NCBI GenBank assembly: GCA_012520235.1
Contig: JAAYOR010000088.1
Location: 1-36,399, forward strand
Source: Fretibacterium sp.
Lineage (GTDB): Bacteria > Synergistota > Synergistia > Synergistales > Aminobacteriaceae
Length of the DNA: 36,399 nt
Reading direction: 5' to 3'
The notes beneath the pieces were generated by a model that saw only the letters and a list, made by a program, of their open reading frames with translations, searched no databases and was not told the origin of the DNA. Made by a program: the position numbers and the translations under genes. Every line of letters begins with the position of its first letter. Position 1 is the first letter of the stretch. This document shows, piece after piece, positions 1-7,714 of the stretch.

Positions 1-202
1 AAAAAGTAGAAGATGAGGATAAATATAGCAAGCGGAAAAAGCATCCCCATCATGCAGCGGCTCCGGCCGCCACGACGGCAGTTTCCCCTTGTGGGTCAGT
101 CGGCGGGTCGAGCGGAGGAGCGGGAGGCGCGAGTGCGGGTGCGGGCGGCATGATGGGGATGCTTTTTCCGCTTGCTATATTTATCCTCATCTTCTACTTT
201 TT
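1..202. repeat. 55-bp perfect inverted repeat (fold-back) at the left window edge
   Basis: Bases 1-55 are the exact reverse complement of bases 148-202, with 92 bases between the arms. The right arm is the start of the YajC membrane helix, so the left arm carries inverted coding sequence and has no function of its own. The arm begins at the very first base, so it may continue beyond the window. Such fold-backs at contig ends are typical of whole-genome-amplification chimeras or hairpin assembly artefacts. A real inversion cannot be excluded from this window alone. Confidence 0.95.
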
Positions 203-446
203 TATCATCCGTCCACAACGCAAACGTCAAAAACAGCACGAGGCCCTCATCGGCGGTATCACTCGGGGGGACCAGATCATCACCATCGGAGGCTTCTTCG
301 GTACGGTTCGTGAGGTACGTGACGACACGTTCCTGATTGAACTCGCGGAGGGCGTCAGGGTGCGCATCCTCAAGTCTGCAGTCCAGACCAAGAAGAGCAC
401 AACTCCCCCAGCAGCACCCGCCTTGAGCGAGGAAAAGGCGGATTGA
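57..446 (+). CDS. yajC: YajC, Sec translocase accessory subunit (5' end missing)
   Basis: Small single-span inner-membrane protein that associates with SecDF and the SecYEG channel. The recognisable part starts at 150 (ATG ATG GGG ATG), with a hydrophobic helix followed by the family signature IIRPQRKRQKQH and a small beta-rich cytosolic domain (TRGDQIITIGGFFGTV). The frame stays open upstream of 150 and encodes an Ala/Gly-rich stretch (AAAPAATTAV, then many Gly/Ser) of the kind that precedes the helix in many YajC proteins, and no ribosome-binding site stands before 150. I therefore think the true start lay further upstream and was lost where the inverted copy of 148-202 begins. If 150 is the start, the protein is 98 aa. 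It lies just upstream of secD and secF, the usual order. Confidence 0.85.
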   Translation, partial: AAPAATTAVSPCGSVGGSSGGAGGASAGAGGMMGMLFPLAIFILIFYFFIIRPQRKRQKQHEALIGGITRGDQIITIGGFFGTVREVRDDTFLIELAEGVRVRILKSAVQTKKSTTPPAAPALSEEKAD

Positions 447-624
447 ACTTAACTTTTCAGCGTTCGTTCTATCAACGCTTTCGGGACAAAGCAAAGGGAA
501 CGTTGGTTTAACCGGCTCTTTCTAAACGGTATCTTCCCCGCAGGGAACTTTGCATCAACATCAGAAGTCAGCCTAACGGGGGAAGATGATTTTGCTTTGA
601 ATTTTGCACTCAGGGGGATGTGGA
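447..624 (+). promoter_or_regulatory. yajC-secD gap with long-range hairpin
   Basis: This 178-base spacer has no gene. ATCTTCCCC (531-539) can pair with GGGGAAGAT (579-587) across a 39-base loop, ending about 37 bases before the secD start. There is no T-tract, so it is not a terminator. It could mark a processing or regulatory structure between yajC and secD, but the pairing may be chance. Confidence 0.3.
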
Positions 625-2022
625 ATGATTCGTAAAGATCGCCTACGGCTTGGGATCGTAGTGATCGTTATCGTAGCCGCCCTGGCCTATTCCTGGCCCA
701 TAGTGGGACGCCTGAACCTGGGACTTGACCTCAAGGGCGGAGCTCACATAGTCCTTCAGGCTAAGGGGACTCCCGAGAACCCAATTGAAAAAGACAGTGT
801 GGACAGGCTTTTAGCCGTGTTACGCAACCGTGTGGACCAGTACGGCGTGGCTGAACCGATAATCCAGAAGAGCGGAAAGGATCGCGTCATCATCGACCTC
901 CCCGGAGTTCAGGACCCGACCGCAGCGCTTGAACTCATAGGCAAGACAGCCCAACTTGAGTTCCGAGAGGTCCTGGACGCCTCAGCCCCTCCGCCGCCTG
1001 CCCCTCAGCGTAAAAACTACGACAACGACGAACAGTTTGCCCGGGCTCAGGAGCGTTGGGACAGCGCGATTCGGTTGGAGAGCAACGCCAGCGCAGATTT
1101 TCAGGCGCGGGCAGCGCAGATTGAAGGGGCTATTGTCGCTCCCGGAGAGGACGAACAGCAGGCGCGCTTTTATCTGTTGGGCAAGATGCTGATCTCCGGC
1201 AAAGACCTCAAGACCGCTGGGGTCAGCCCTGACAACCTGGGCCGTATGGGGGTCTCCATCGCCTTCAACTCCGAAGGCGCCCTTCTGTTTGAGGAAGCCA
1301 CTGCCCGCATGATTGGGAGACAGCTCGCCATCGTCCTGGACGGCGTTGTCATCTCCGCTCCGGTTGTCCAGAGCCGTATTGCCGGGGGCGAGGCTCAGAT
1401 CACGGGACGTTTCTCGGCGGACGAGGCCGCGCGCCTGTCCATCATGCTGAAGGCCGGCGCTCTGCCGGTCGCAGTCGAAATAGCCGAAAACCGATCGGTT
1501 GGCCCCAGCCTCGGTGCGGACTCCGTCCGTCAGGGGCTTCAAGCGGGTGTCATCGGCGCGATCATGGTCTTCGTCTTCATGCTCATTTACTATCGCTTTC
1601 TGGGTCTGGCCGCCAACGTAGCTCTTGCAGTCACCCTTCTGCTGGTTTTTGCCGGCCTCATCGCTTTCAACGCCACCCTCACCCTGCCGGGCATCGCGGG
1701 CATCATCCTCACGATTGGGATGGCGGTAGATGGGAACGTGCTCATCTACGAGCGCATGAAAGAGGAGCGGGAGGCAGGCAAAACTCCCCTCGCCGCTCTT
1801 GATGCCGGCTTCCGCAAGGCATTGGTGACGATCCTTGACTCCAACATCACCACCTTGATAGCGGCAGTCGTCCTATTTTACTTCGGAACCGGCTCTGTTC
1901 GGGGCTTCGGAGTCACGCTCTCCATCGGCCTTGTCGCCAGCGTTTTTTCCAACGTGGTCGTGACCCGTGCCATTCTCCAGCTCTTCCTCTCTCGCAGGCA
2001 GAACGCCTTGAAGCAGAACTAG
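625..2022 (+). CDS. secD: SecD, protein-export membrane protein
   Basis: RND-family subunit of the SecDF complex, which uses the proton gradient to pull secreted proteins out on the periplasmic side. From the N-terminus: TM1 (about residues 9-27), the signature GLDLKGG (33-39), a large periplasmic P1 domain to about residue 290, then five membrane helices ending in SLFxNVVVTR-like sequence. The TM motif GMAVDGNVLIYERMKEE carries the conserved Asp (residue 369) known from Thermus SecDF as part of the proton path. The start at ATG 625 has GGGGG seven bases upstream; a TTG at 604 would add seven residues but has no ribosome-binding site. 465 aa is normal for bacterial SecD. secF follows after 13 bases. 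Confidence 0.95.
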   Translation: MIRKDRLRLGIVVIVIVAALAYSWPIVGRLNLGLDLKGGAHIVLQAKGTPENPIEKDSVDRLLAVLRNRVDQYGVAEPIIQKSGKDRVIIDLPGVQDPTAALELIGKTAQLEFREVLDASAPPPPAPQRKNYDNDEQFARAQERWDSAIRLESNASADFQARAAQIEGAIVAPGEDEQQARFYLLGKMLISGKDLKTAGVSPDNLGRMGVSIAFNSEGALLFEEATARMIGRQLAIVLDGVVISAPVVQSRIAGGEAQITGRFSADEAARLSIMLKAGALPVAVEIAENRSVGPSLGADSVRQGLQAGVIGAIMVFVFMLIYYRFLGLAANVALAVTLLLVFAGLIAFNATLTLPGIAGIILTIGMAVDGNVLIYERMKEEREAGKTPLAALDAGFRKALVTILDSNITTLIAAVVLFYFGTGSVRGFGVTLSIGLVASVFSNVVVTRAILQLFLSRRQNALKQN

Positions 2023-2035
2023 GAGGTCGGTTCAA

Positions 2036-2899
2036 GTGAAGACTAATATCAACTTTATGGGGAACCCCCGCCGACCGGCTCTGGCGTTTAGCCTCATCTT
2101 GGTCGTCCTCAGCATCTCCCTCCTGCTCTTCCGGGGCCTCAATCTGGGCATTGACTTCACGGGCGGCAACGTCATTCAGGTTGAGTTCGAGAATCGACCC
2201 GACACCGTCACCGTGCGAGATGTAGTCTCAGCTGTCGTCGCCAAAGGGGCCATGATTCAGGATTTTGGTGAGAAGGGCATCATCATCCGCACCAACGAGG
2301 ACACGGAAGAGAGTCGGAAGGCCGTCGTCCAAGTTCTTCAGGAGAGGTTCCAGGACATGAAGGTGGCGGGTTTTGAGAAGGTGGGACCTGTCGTCGGAAA
2401 AGAGCTGCGAAATCAGACCCTCATAGGCATCATCATCGCTCTCATCGGCATCCTCATCTACATCACCGTGCGTTTTCAATTCCGCTTTGCCGTCGTCAGC
2501 GTTGTTCCCCTGATCCACGACGTCATCGTGGCCATGGGCTTCTTCAGCCTGACTCAGATGGAGATAGGCTCGTCCTTCATCGCCGCGCTCCTGACCATCG
2601 TCGGGTACTCCCTGAACAACACCATCATCATCCTCGACCGCCTCCGGGAAAACTGGCGGGACCTGCCCCAATACGGCATCCTGGAGCTGGTCAACCGCTC
2701 CATCAATCAGACCCTCTCCCGAACTATTAACACGACCCTCACCACCCTCTTCCCTGTCATCGCCCTGTGCGTCTGGGGGGGGCCGGTGCTCGAAGCCTTC
2801 AGTTACGCCATGCTCATCGGCATCATCGCGGGAACTTACAGCTCCATTTTCGTGGCAACAGGCGCCGTGGTGGAATGGTGGCTGGCCAAACCGGAATAA
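2036..2899 (+). CDS. secF: SecF, protein-export membrane protein
   Basis: Partner of SecD, 287 aa, six predicted membrane helices with a small periplasmic P4 domain after TM1. LNLGIDFTGGNVIQVEF after TM1 is the SecF/SecD signature, and QTLSRTINTTLTTL in the later helices is the conserved region with the membrane Arg. GTG start with a perfect AGGAGG (2021-2026) nine bases upstream. Odd point: the TM motif usually written GYSxND reads GYSLNN here (Asn194-Asn195), so the conserved membrane Asp is replaced by Asn. This residue is one of those implicated in proton-driven export in Thermus SecDF. Confidence 0.95.
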   Translation: MKTNINFMGNPRRPALAFSLILVVLSISLLLFRGLNLGIDFTGGNVIQVEFENRPDTVTVRDVVSAVVAKGAMIQDFGEKGIIIRTNEDTEESRKAVVQVLQERFQDMKVAGFEKVGPVVGKELRNQTLIGIIIALIGILIYITVRFQFRFAVVSVVPLIHDVIVAMGFFSLTQMEIGSSFIAALLTIVGYSLNNTIIILDRLRENWRDLPQYGILELVNRSINQTLSRTINTTLTTLFPVIALCVWGGPVLEAFSYAMLIGIIAGTYSSIFVATGAVVEWWLAKPE

Positions 2900-2920
2900 C
2901 GTCTGGGGCGTTTCTTTTTT
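2897..2920 (+). terminator. Weak terminator candidate after secF
   Basis: Immediately after the secF stop, AACGT can pair with GCGTT (one T-G wobble) over a five-base loop, followed by TTTCTTTTTT. The stem is short, so this is a weak candidate. The T-rich tail is the best argument. Confidence 0.35.
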
Positions 2921-2927
2921 CTGTTCC

Positions 2928-2965
2928 TTAAAGCCCTAGGCGGCCTCAGCCCTCTGGGGCTTTAA
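2928..2965 (+). promoter_or_regulatory. Perfect 9-bp hairpin upstream of dctP
   Basis: TTAAAGCCC (2928-2936) and GGGCTTTAA (2957-2965) form a perfect stem around a 20-base loop, between secF and dctP. It ends 8 bases before the dctP ribosome-binding site. There is no long T-tract. It may be a second part of the secF terminator or a leader element of the TRAP operon. Confidence 0.45.
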
Positions 2966-2988
2966 ATCAATTCGGAGGTGTTTTAATA

Positions 2989-3966
2989 ATGAAAAAGAAC
3001 TTAACACTTGCTCTCCTCTCCCTCATCCTCATCCTCGTCAGCTCTTCTGGAGCTCTTGCAGCCATTAACCTGAAGCTGGGGCATGCCATCAACGAAAAAG
3101 ACGTCTTCCATGAGGCGGCCCTCAAGTTTAAGGAGCTGGTGGAACAACAAACAAATGGCGAGGTTTCCGTAACCATCTATCCCAACGCCAAACTTGGAGA
3201 TGAACGCAACCTGCTTGAAAGCCTGAAGATGGGCACAGTGGACATGGGCATCATCACCGGCGGACCCGTCGTCAACTTCCTGCCCTCCTTCGGAGTCCTG
3301 GACCTCCCCTTCCTCTTCCGCGACGCAGAGCACGTCTACAAGGTTCTGGATGGTCCTGTCGGCAAGGGCTTCTTCAAAGAGATGGAGAAACTGGGTTGGA
3401 AAGGCCTTGCCTATGGAGAGCGAGGCTTCCGAAACCTGACCAACAATCAGAAAGCCGTAAGGGTTCCGGAGGATATGAAAGGACTTAAGATCCGGGTGAT
3501 GCAAAACCCCATCTATATCGACGCCTTTACAGCTCTGGGTGCCAACGCTGTCCCTATGGCCTGGATCGAAACTCTGACCGCCCTCCAGCAGGGAACCATT
3601 GACGGGCAGGAGAACCCTCTGAACGTCATCACAGCCTACAACATCAACGAGTCAAACGGCCACCTCTCCATGACGCGCCACGCCTACTCCCCTAACATCA
3701 TCATCATGAGCATGAGGACATGGAAGAAACTGACGGAGGAGCAGCAGAAGATCGTGGAGGAGGCGGCTCAGGCAGCAGCCGAACACAATCGTGCCATCGA
3801 CAACAAAATGGAGGTCGAGTGGCTCCAGTCCCTCAAGGATAAGGGCATGGAGGTCGTCGACCAACCCGATCTGGAGCAGTTCCGCGAGGCCGTCAAAGGC
3901 GTCTATGAAAAGTACGAGCCTCAGTACGGCAAAGAGCTGATCCAGTCCATCCTCGATACGAAGTAG
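2989..3966 (+). CDS. dctP: TRAP transporter solute-binding protein, DctP family
   Basis: Periplasmic receptor of a TRAP transporter, 325 aa, close to the family norm. A signal peptide of about 24 residues ends in GALA; the mature protein starts INLKLGHA, typical of DctP proteins. The ligand-binding Arg sits in GLKIRVM (Arg169), the residue that clamps the carboxylate of most TRAP ligands, followed by the usual GANAVPMAWIETLTALQQG and DGQENP segments. It should therefore bind an organic acid, but the exact ligand cannot be read from sequence. ATG start with CGGAGGTG nine bases upstream. First gene of dctPQM. Confidence 0.92.
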   Translation: MKKNLTLALLSLILILVSSSGALAAINLKLGHAINEKDVFHEAALKFKELVEQQTNGEVSVTIYPNAKLGDERNLLESLKMGTVDMGIITGGPVVNFLPSFGVLDLPFLFRDAEHVYKVLDGPVGKGFFKEMEKLGWKGLAYGERGFRNLTNNQKAVRVPEDMKGLKIRVMQNPIYIDAFTALGANAVPMAWIETLTALQQGTIDGQENPLNVITAYNINESNGHLSMTRHAYSPNIIIMSMRTWKKLTEEQQKIVEEAAQAAAEHNRAIDNKMEVEWLQSLKDKGMEVVDQPDLEQFREAVKGVYEKYEPQYGKELIQSILDTK

Positions 3967-3976
3967 GGCTACCTTC

Positions 3977-4492
3977 ATGTCAAACAACACAAACTCTTCC
4001 GTCCCGCATCCTGCGGGAGACGGTTTTTTGCAAAGAGCCAGCCAATACGTCAACACCTTCTGCGAAATGGCCCTTTTTGTCACGATGGTCATCATGACCA
4101 TCGTGACAATCCTTCAGATAGTCTTTCGCTTCTGGTTCCGGGCCCTCACCTGGTCCGAAGAGCTGACGTGCTTTTTGCTCGTTGCCGCCACCTTTCTGGG
4201 GACCGCTGTGGCCTTCAAGCGTGGGGCTCACATCGCCGTCACCTTTCTTCTGAACCTTTTGCCCACCTCATTGAAGAGGCTCTTACTTCTGGGCATTGAC
4301 GCTGTTGGCATCATCTTTTTTGTCGTCCTGACCGTCTATGGCGGCGTCCTCTGTGTCCAGGAGTCCACCCAGATGGCCACGGCCATCGCCATCTCCATGA
4401 GCTGGGTTTACCTGATCTTTCCTCTGACGGGGAGCGTGTGCATTCTTCATTTGCTCGCACACTGTCAGGAAGTGCTTAGGGGGAACGTCTGA
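3977..4492 (+). CDS. dctQ: TRAP transporter small permease, DctQ family
   Basis: Four-helix small membrane subunit (171 aa) of the TRAP transporter. The motif WSEELTCFLLVAATFLGTA followed by KRGAHI after helix 2 is characteristic of DctQ. It starts 10 bases after dctP with only a weak ribosome-binding site (TAGGG), and its stop overlaps the dctM start. The first-helix coding region contains a remarkable perfect palindrome (4077-4109), listed separately. The protein pairs with DctM; together they use a sodium or proton gradient, not ATP. Confidence 0.9.
   Translation: MSNNTNSSVPHPAGDGFLQRASQYVNTFCEMALFVTMVIMTIVTILQIVFRFWFRALTWSEELTCFLLVAATFLGTAVAFKRGAHIAVTFLLNLLPTSLKRLLLLGIDAVGIIFFVVLTVYGGVLCVQESTQMATAIAISMSWVYLIFPLTGSVCILHLLAHCQEVLRGNV
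4077..4109 (+). repeat. 33-bp perfect palindrome inside dctQ
   Basis: TTGTCACGATGGTCAT (4077-4092) and its exact reverse complement (4094-4109) flank a single C. It encodes VTMVIMTIV of the first DctQ helix. In mRNA this would be a very stable hairpin 100 bases into the gene, between the abundant receptor gene dctP and the membrane genes. It could lower expression of dctQM relative to dctP or protect the dctP transcript. That role is inference; the palindrome itself is directly visible. Confidence 0.9.
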
Positions 4493-5769
4493 TGGGTACC
4501 GTGCTCATAATCTCCTTCCTGGCCATGCTCTTTCTGGGCGTTCCTATCTCTCTGTCCATCGGAGCATCGTCGCTGCTCGTCATGCTCCTCTCCGAGATGC
4601 CCCTGGAGGCCCTGCCTCAGACGCTCTTTGCGGGAGTCAACTCCTTCGCGCTGGTGGCAGTGCCATTCTTCGTCCTGGCAGGCGACCTGCTGGCCAAAGG
4701 GGGCATCTCCGATCGCATCGTGGCCTTTGCTGAGGCTATGCTGGGTCGCATCCGCGGAGGTCTCTCCATCGTCTCGGTCGTCGCCTCCATGTTCATCGCA
4801 GCCATCTCAGGGAGCGGAGCCGCCACCACAGCAGCTGTCGGCTCAGCCCTCCTGCCTCAGCTCGAAAAGAAAGGCTACGATCTTGACTTCTCAGCCGCCC
4901 TCATCGCCGCAGCAGGGACCATCGGAGTGGTCATCCCGCCAAGTGTCCCCATGGTCCTTTATGCTGTGATCGTCGGAGTCCCGGTGAGTAAGCTCTTCAT
5001 GGCAGGCTTCATCCCCGGCATCCTGATGGGAGGAGCCCTCATCATCTACGCGCTCTGGGTCGCCGCTAAAAGAAACTACCCTGCGGCAGACGCCTCAGCA
5101 ACTCAAAACAAGGGACGTCTCTTTGTCGAGGCGCTCTGGGGCCTCATGACTCCTGTCATCATCCTGGGCGGCATCTTCTCGGGTTTCTTCACCCCCTCCG
5201 AAGCTGCAGCCGTCGCCGTGGTCTACTCTCTTTTTGTCGCGGTCTTCATCTACCGGGCCCTGACTCTCAGCCAGGTCTATCAGCTGGTGGTCAACGCCGG
5301 GGTCACCTCCGCCCTGATCCTCTTCATCATCGCAACAGCCAAAATATTCGGCTGGGAACTGGCCTTCTATGATATCCCCGACCGGATAGCCGAGGTTATG
5401 CTGGCTATGGCAGGAGGCATAAAGCCCCTTGTTTACATGATGATCCTGCTGGTCCTTCTCATTGCGGGTATGTTCATGGAGACGGCCTCGGCCCTGATCA
5501 TCCTGACGCCCATCTTCCTGCCCGCCATAACAAACCTGGGCGGAGACCTGATCCATTTCGGGCTCATCGTCACGGTCGGTCTGGCCATAGGCATGGCAAC
5601 TCCACCGGTGGCCATTGATATCTACGTGGCCAGCGCCATAACGGGGCTCTCTCTGGAGGAGATCAGCAAGCCCATCATCCCGATGGTCATAGCCCTGATC
5701 CTCTCCCTGCTCTTAATAACCTACATCCCCTGGCTCGTCACGTTTCTTCCTCAGCTCGTTTACGGCTAA
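4492..5769 (+). CDS. dctM: TRAP transporter large permease, DctM family
   Basis: Twelve-helix transport subunit, 425 aa, standard for DctM. Family landmarks are visible: the N-terminal FLAMLFLGVPISLSIG, the ISGSGAATTAAVGS loop, GTIGVVIPPSVPMVLYAV, FSGFFTPSEAAAVAVVY, and near the C-terminus GMATPPVAIDIYVASAI, where the helix breaks bind Na+ and substrate. The ATG overlaps the dctQ stop by one base (TGATG), which implies translational coupling. DctM and DctQ form the membrane complex that accepts ligand from the DctP receptor. Confidence 0.95.
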   Translation: MGTVLIISFLAMLFLGVPISLSIGASSLLVMLLSEMPLEALPQTLFAGVNSFALVAVPFFVLAGDLLAKGGISDRIVAFAEAMLGRIRGGLSIVSVVASMFIAAISGSGAATTAAVGSALLPQLEKKGYDLDFSAALIAAAGTIGVVIPPSVPMVLYAVIVGVPVSKLFMAGFIPGILMGGALIIYALWVAAKRNYPAADASATQNKGRLFVEALWGLMTPVIILGGIFSGFFTPSEAAAVAVVYSLFVAVFIYRALTLSQVYQLVVNAGVTSALILFIIATAKIFGWELAFYDIPDRIAEVMLAMAGGIKPLVYMMILLVLLIAGMFMETASALIILTPIFLPAITNLGGDLIHFGLIVTVGLAIGMATPPVAIDIYVASAITGLSLEEISKPIIPMVIALILSLLLITYIPWLVTFLPQLVYG

Positions 5770-5781
5770 GGCAAGCGTGCT

Positions 5782-5810
5782 TTGCCATCGGACTCTCCAC
5801 GAACGATACA
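5782..5810 (+). promoter_or_regulatory. Possible promoter of ilvD
   Basis: TTGCCA (5782-5787), a 17-base spacer, and GATACA (5805-5810) lie 26 bases before the ilvD ATG. The -10 box is poor. ilvD may instead be read through from dctM, 66 bases upstream. Confidence 0.25.
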
Positions 5811-5835
5811 AAAAAACTGAAAAGTAAAAGGAGCA

Positions 5836-7521
5836 ATGTTCATGAGAAGCGACAGGGTGAAGAAAGGGGCTCAGAGAGCCCCTCACCGCTCTCTGATGTA
5901 TGCCAACGGGTACACGGACTGGGAGCTGGACCGTCCCTGGGTAGGCGTGGTCAACGCCTATAACAGTATCATCCCGGGCCACATCCACTTAAACCGCCTG
6001 ACCACAGCCGTCAAGGCCGGAATCTATGCCTATGGAGGCCTGCCGCTGGAGTTTCCCTCCATCGGGGTCTGCGACGGGATAGCCATGAACCACGAAGGCA
6101 TGAAGTTCTCCCTACCAAGCCGTGAGCTGATCATGGATTCCATTGAGCTGATGACCAAGGCACACGCCTTTGACGCTCTTGTCCTGATCACGAACTGCGA
6201 TAAAATCATCCCAGGTATGGCCATGGCCGCCCTGAACCTGAACATCCCGGCCCTCATCCTCAGCGGAGGGCCCATGCTCCCCGGCCACATGGCTGGCTCG
6301 GGCAAGGCGCTGGACCTTTCCAGCACCTTTGAGGCCGTCGGAGCCTTCGCGGCAGGCAAACTGGACGAAGAAGGACTCTCATGTACAGAGCAAAACTCCT
6401 GCCCCACCTGCGGCTCCTGCGCCGGTATGTTCACGGCCAACACCATGAACTGTGTCATTGAGGCTCTGGGGCTTGGGCTTCCCGGAAACGGGACGATCCC
6501 TGCCGTTTACTCCGAGCGTGATCGCCTGGCTAAAAACGCCGGCCGCGCCATCATGGCGCTTCTTGAAAAAAACATCCGGCCTCGTGACATCGTCACTACC
6601 GCAGCTGTTGACAACGCACTGGCAGTGGATATGGCCCTCGGCGGCTCCACAAACACCTGTTTGCACATCCCCGCCATCGCCCATGCGGCAGACCTGAAGC
6701 TTTCTCTGGCGCACATCGACGAGATCAGCCGCCGCACCCCGCACCTCTGCGCCATGAGCCCCGGCGGCAAGTACTTCATGTACGATCTGCACCGGGCAGG
6801 TGGCATCGGAGCCGTGATGACACGTCTGGCTCAAGGCAATCTTATCAACACCTCCTGTATGACGGTGACAGGTAGAACTCTGGCCGAGAACCTGGACAAG
6901 GTACGAGTCTTCGACGAGGACGTCATCCGGCCGTTGGAGAATCCTGTCCACAAGGAGGGCGGCATCGCCGTCCTGTTGGGGAATCTGGCAGAATCCGGCT
7001 GCGTGGTGAAACAGGGAGCCGTCCTGCCCGAGATGATGCACCACAAGGGCCCGGCCCGCGTGTTCGACAGCGAGGAGGCGGCCACCGAGGCCATTCTGAA
7101 CCGGAAAATCGTCTCCGGCGACGTGGTCGTCATCCGCTACGAGGGGCCGCGAGGCGGTCCCGGAATGCGCGAAATGCTGGGCCCCACCTCCTTCCTGGCA
7201 GGAATGGGGCTGGACAAAAGCGTGGCCCTCATAACCGACGGACGCTTCTCCGGCGCCTCCCGAGGCGCCTCCATCGGGCACGTCTCCCCCGAGGCTGCCG
7301 AGGGAGGAAACATTGCCCTTGTCCATGAGGGTGACCTCATTGAGATAGACATCCCCAATCGAAAGATAACCCTGCACGTGGATGAGGCCGAGCTGAAGCG
7401 CCGCCGAGAGAGCTGGACGGCCCCCGAACTGAGTACCACCGGCAGCCCCTTCCTGGAGCGCTATCGCTCCTTCGTCACCAGCGGCGCCGAGGGGGCCGTT
7501 TTCAAAGACCCCCGAGCATAA
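5836..7521 (+). CDS. ilvD: Dihydroxy-acid dehydratase (IlvD/Edd family)
   Basis: Iron-sulfur enzyme removing water from 2,3-dihydroxy-isovalerate and -methylvalerate, the third step of valine/isoleucine synthesis. Seen: [13 protein letters not shown] (Cys79), NCDKIIPGM (Cys121), [14 protein letters not shown] (Cys195) and, near the end, [25 protein letters not shown]-type sequence with the active-site Ser. At the position where [2Fe-2S] enzymes have PCN this protein reads PGH, as in E. coli IlvD, so I infer an oxygen-labile [4Fe-4S] cluster. 561 aa fits IlvD. The start has AAAGGAG just upstream. Standing next to a TRAP transporter, it could alternatively be a sugar-acid dehydratase of the same superfamily, but the C-terminal motif favours IlvD. 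Confidence 0.88.
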   Translation: MFMRSDRVKKGAQRAPHRSLMYANGYTDWELDRPWVGVVNAYNSIIPGHIHLNRLTTAVKAGIYAYGGLPLEFPSIGVCDGIAMNHEGMKFSLPSRELIMDSIELMTKAHAFDALVLITNCDKIIPGMAMAALNLNIPALILSGGPMLPGHMAGSGKALDLSSTFEAVGAFAAGKLDEEGLSCTEQNSCPTCGSCAGMFTANTMNCVIEALGLGLPGNGTIPAVYSERDRLAKNAGRAIMALLEKNIRPRDIVTTAAVDNALAVDMALGGSTNTCLHIPAIAHAADLKLSLAHIDEISRRTPHLCAMSPGGKYFMYDLHRAGGIGAVMTRLAQGNLINTSCMTVTGRTLAENLDKVRVFDEDVIRPLENPVHKEGGIAVLLGNLAESGCVVKQGAVLPEMMHHKGPARVFDSEEAATEAILNRKIVSGDVVVIRYEGPRGGPGMREMLGPTSFLAGMGLDKSVALITDGRFSGASRGASIGHVSPEAAEGGNIALVHEGDLIEIDIPNRKITLHVDEAELKRRRESWTAPELSTTGSPFLERYRSFVTSGAEGAVFKDPRA

Positions 7522-7548
7522 AAACACCCCACACTGATTCACAACTTC

Positions 7549-7578
7549 ACGAGGCCGGACGTCCGGTCTCGTTTTTTT
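7549..7578 (+). terminator. Strong intrinsic terminator after ilvD
   Basis: ACGAGGCCGGAC followed directly by GTCCGGTCTCGT forms a 12-bp stem (one G-T wobble), followed by seven Ts. It lies 27 bases after the ilvD stop and closes the TRAP/ilvD unit. Confidence 0.92.
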
Positions 7579-7610
7579 CGTGCACCTGTGGGAAAACACG
7601 AACGTGGACG

Positions 7611-7639
7611 TTGCCAGAGCACACCTTTTGCCCTATCAT
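7611..7639 (+). promoter_or_regulatory. Sigma-70 type promoter for the M42 peptidase gene
   Basis: TTGCCA (7611-7616), exactly 17 bases, TATCAT (7634-7639), just downstream of the ilvD terminator and 75 bases before the M42 ATG. Spacing and both boxes fit a housekeeping promoter. Confidence 0.6.
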
Positions 7640-7714
7640 CCAGAAAGCGAAAAACTCAAAAAACTTCTCAGAACAGGCCGCACAACGGCGCTCTTTGGAA
7701 AGGAGTTTCATCAC

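Noticed and set aside
96-494. Minus-strand open frame across yajC
   Set aside because: It overlaps yajC entirely, runs into the artefactual inverted arm, and matches no family.
6379-7599. 406-codon open frame on the minus strand opposite ilvD
   Set aside because: It is a long shadow of a GC-rich gene; ilvD on the plus strand has full family motifs, and the shadow has low-complexity composition and no recognisable domain.
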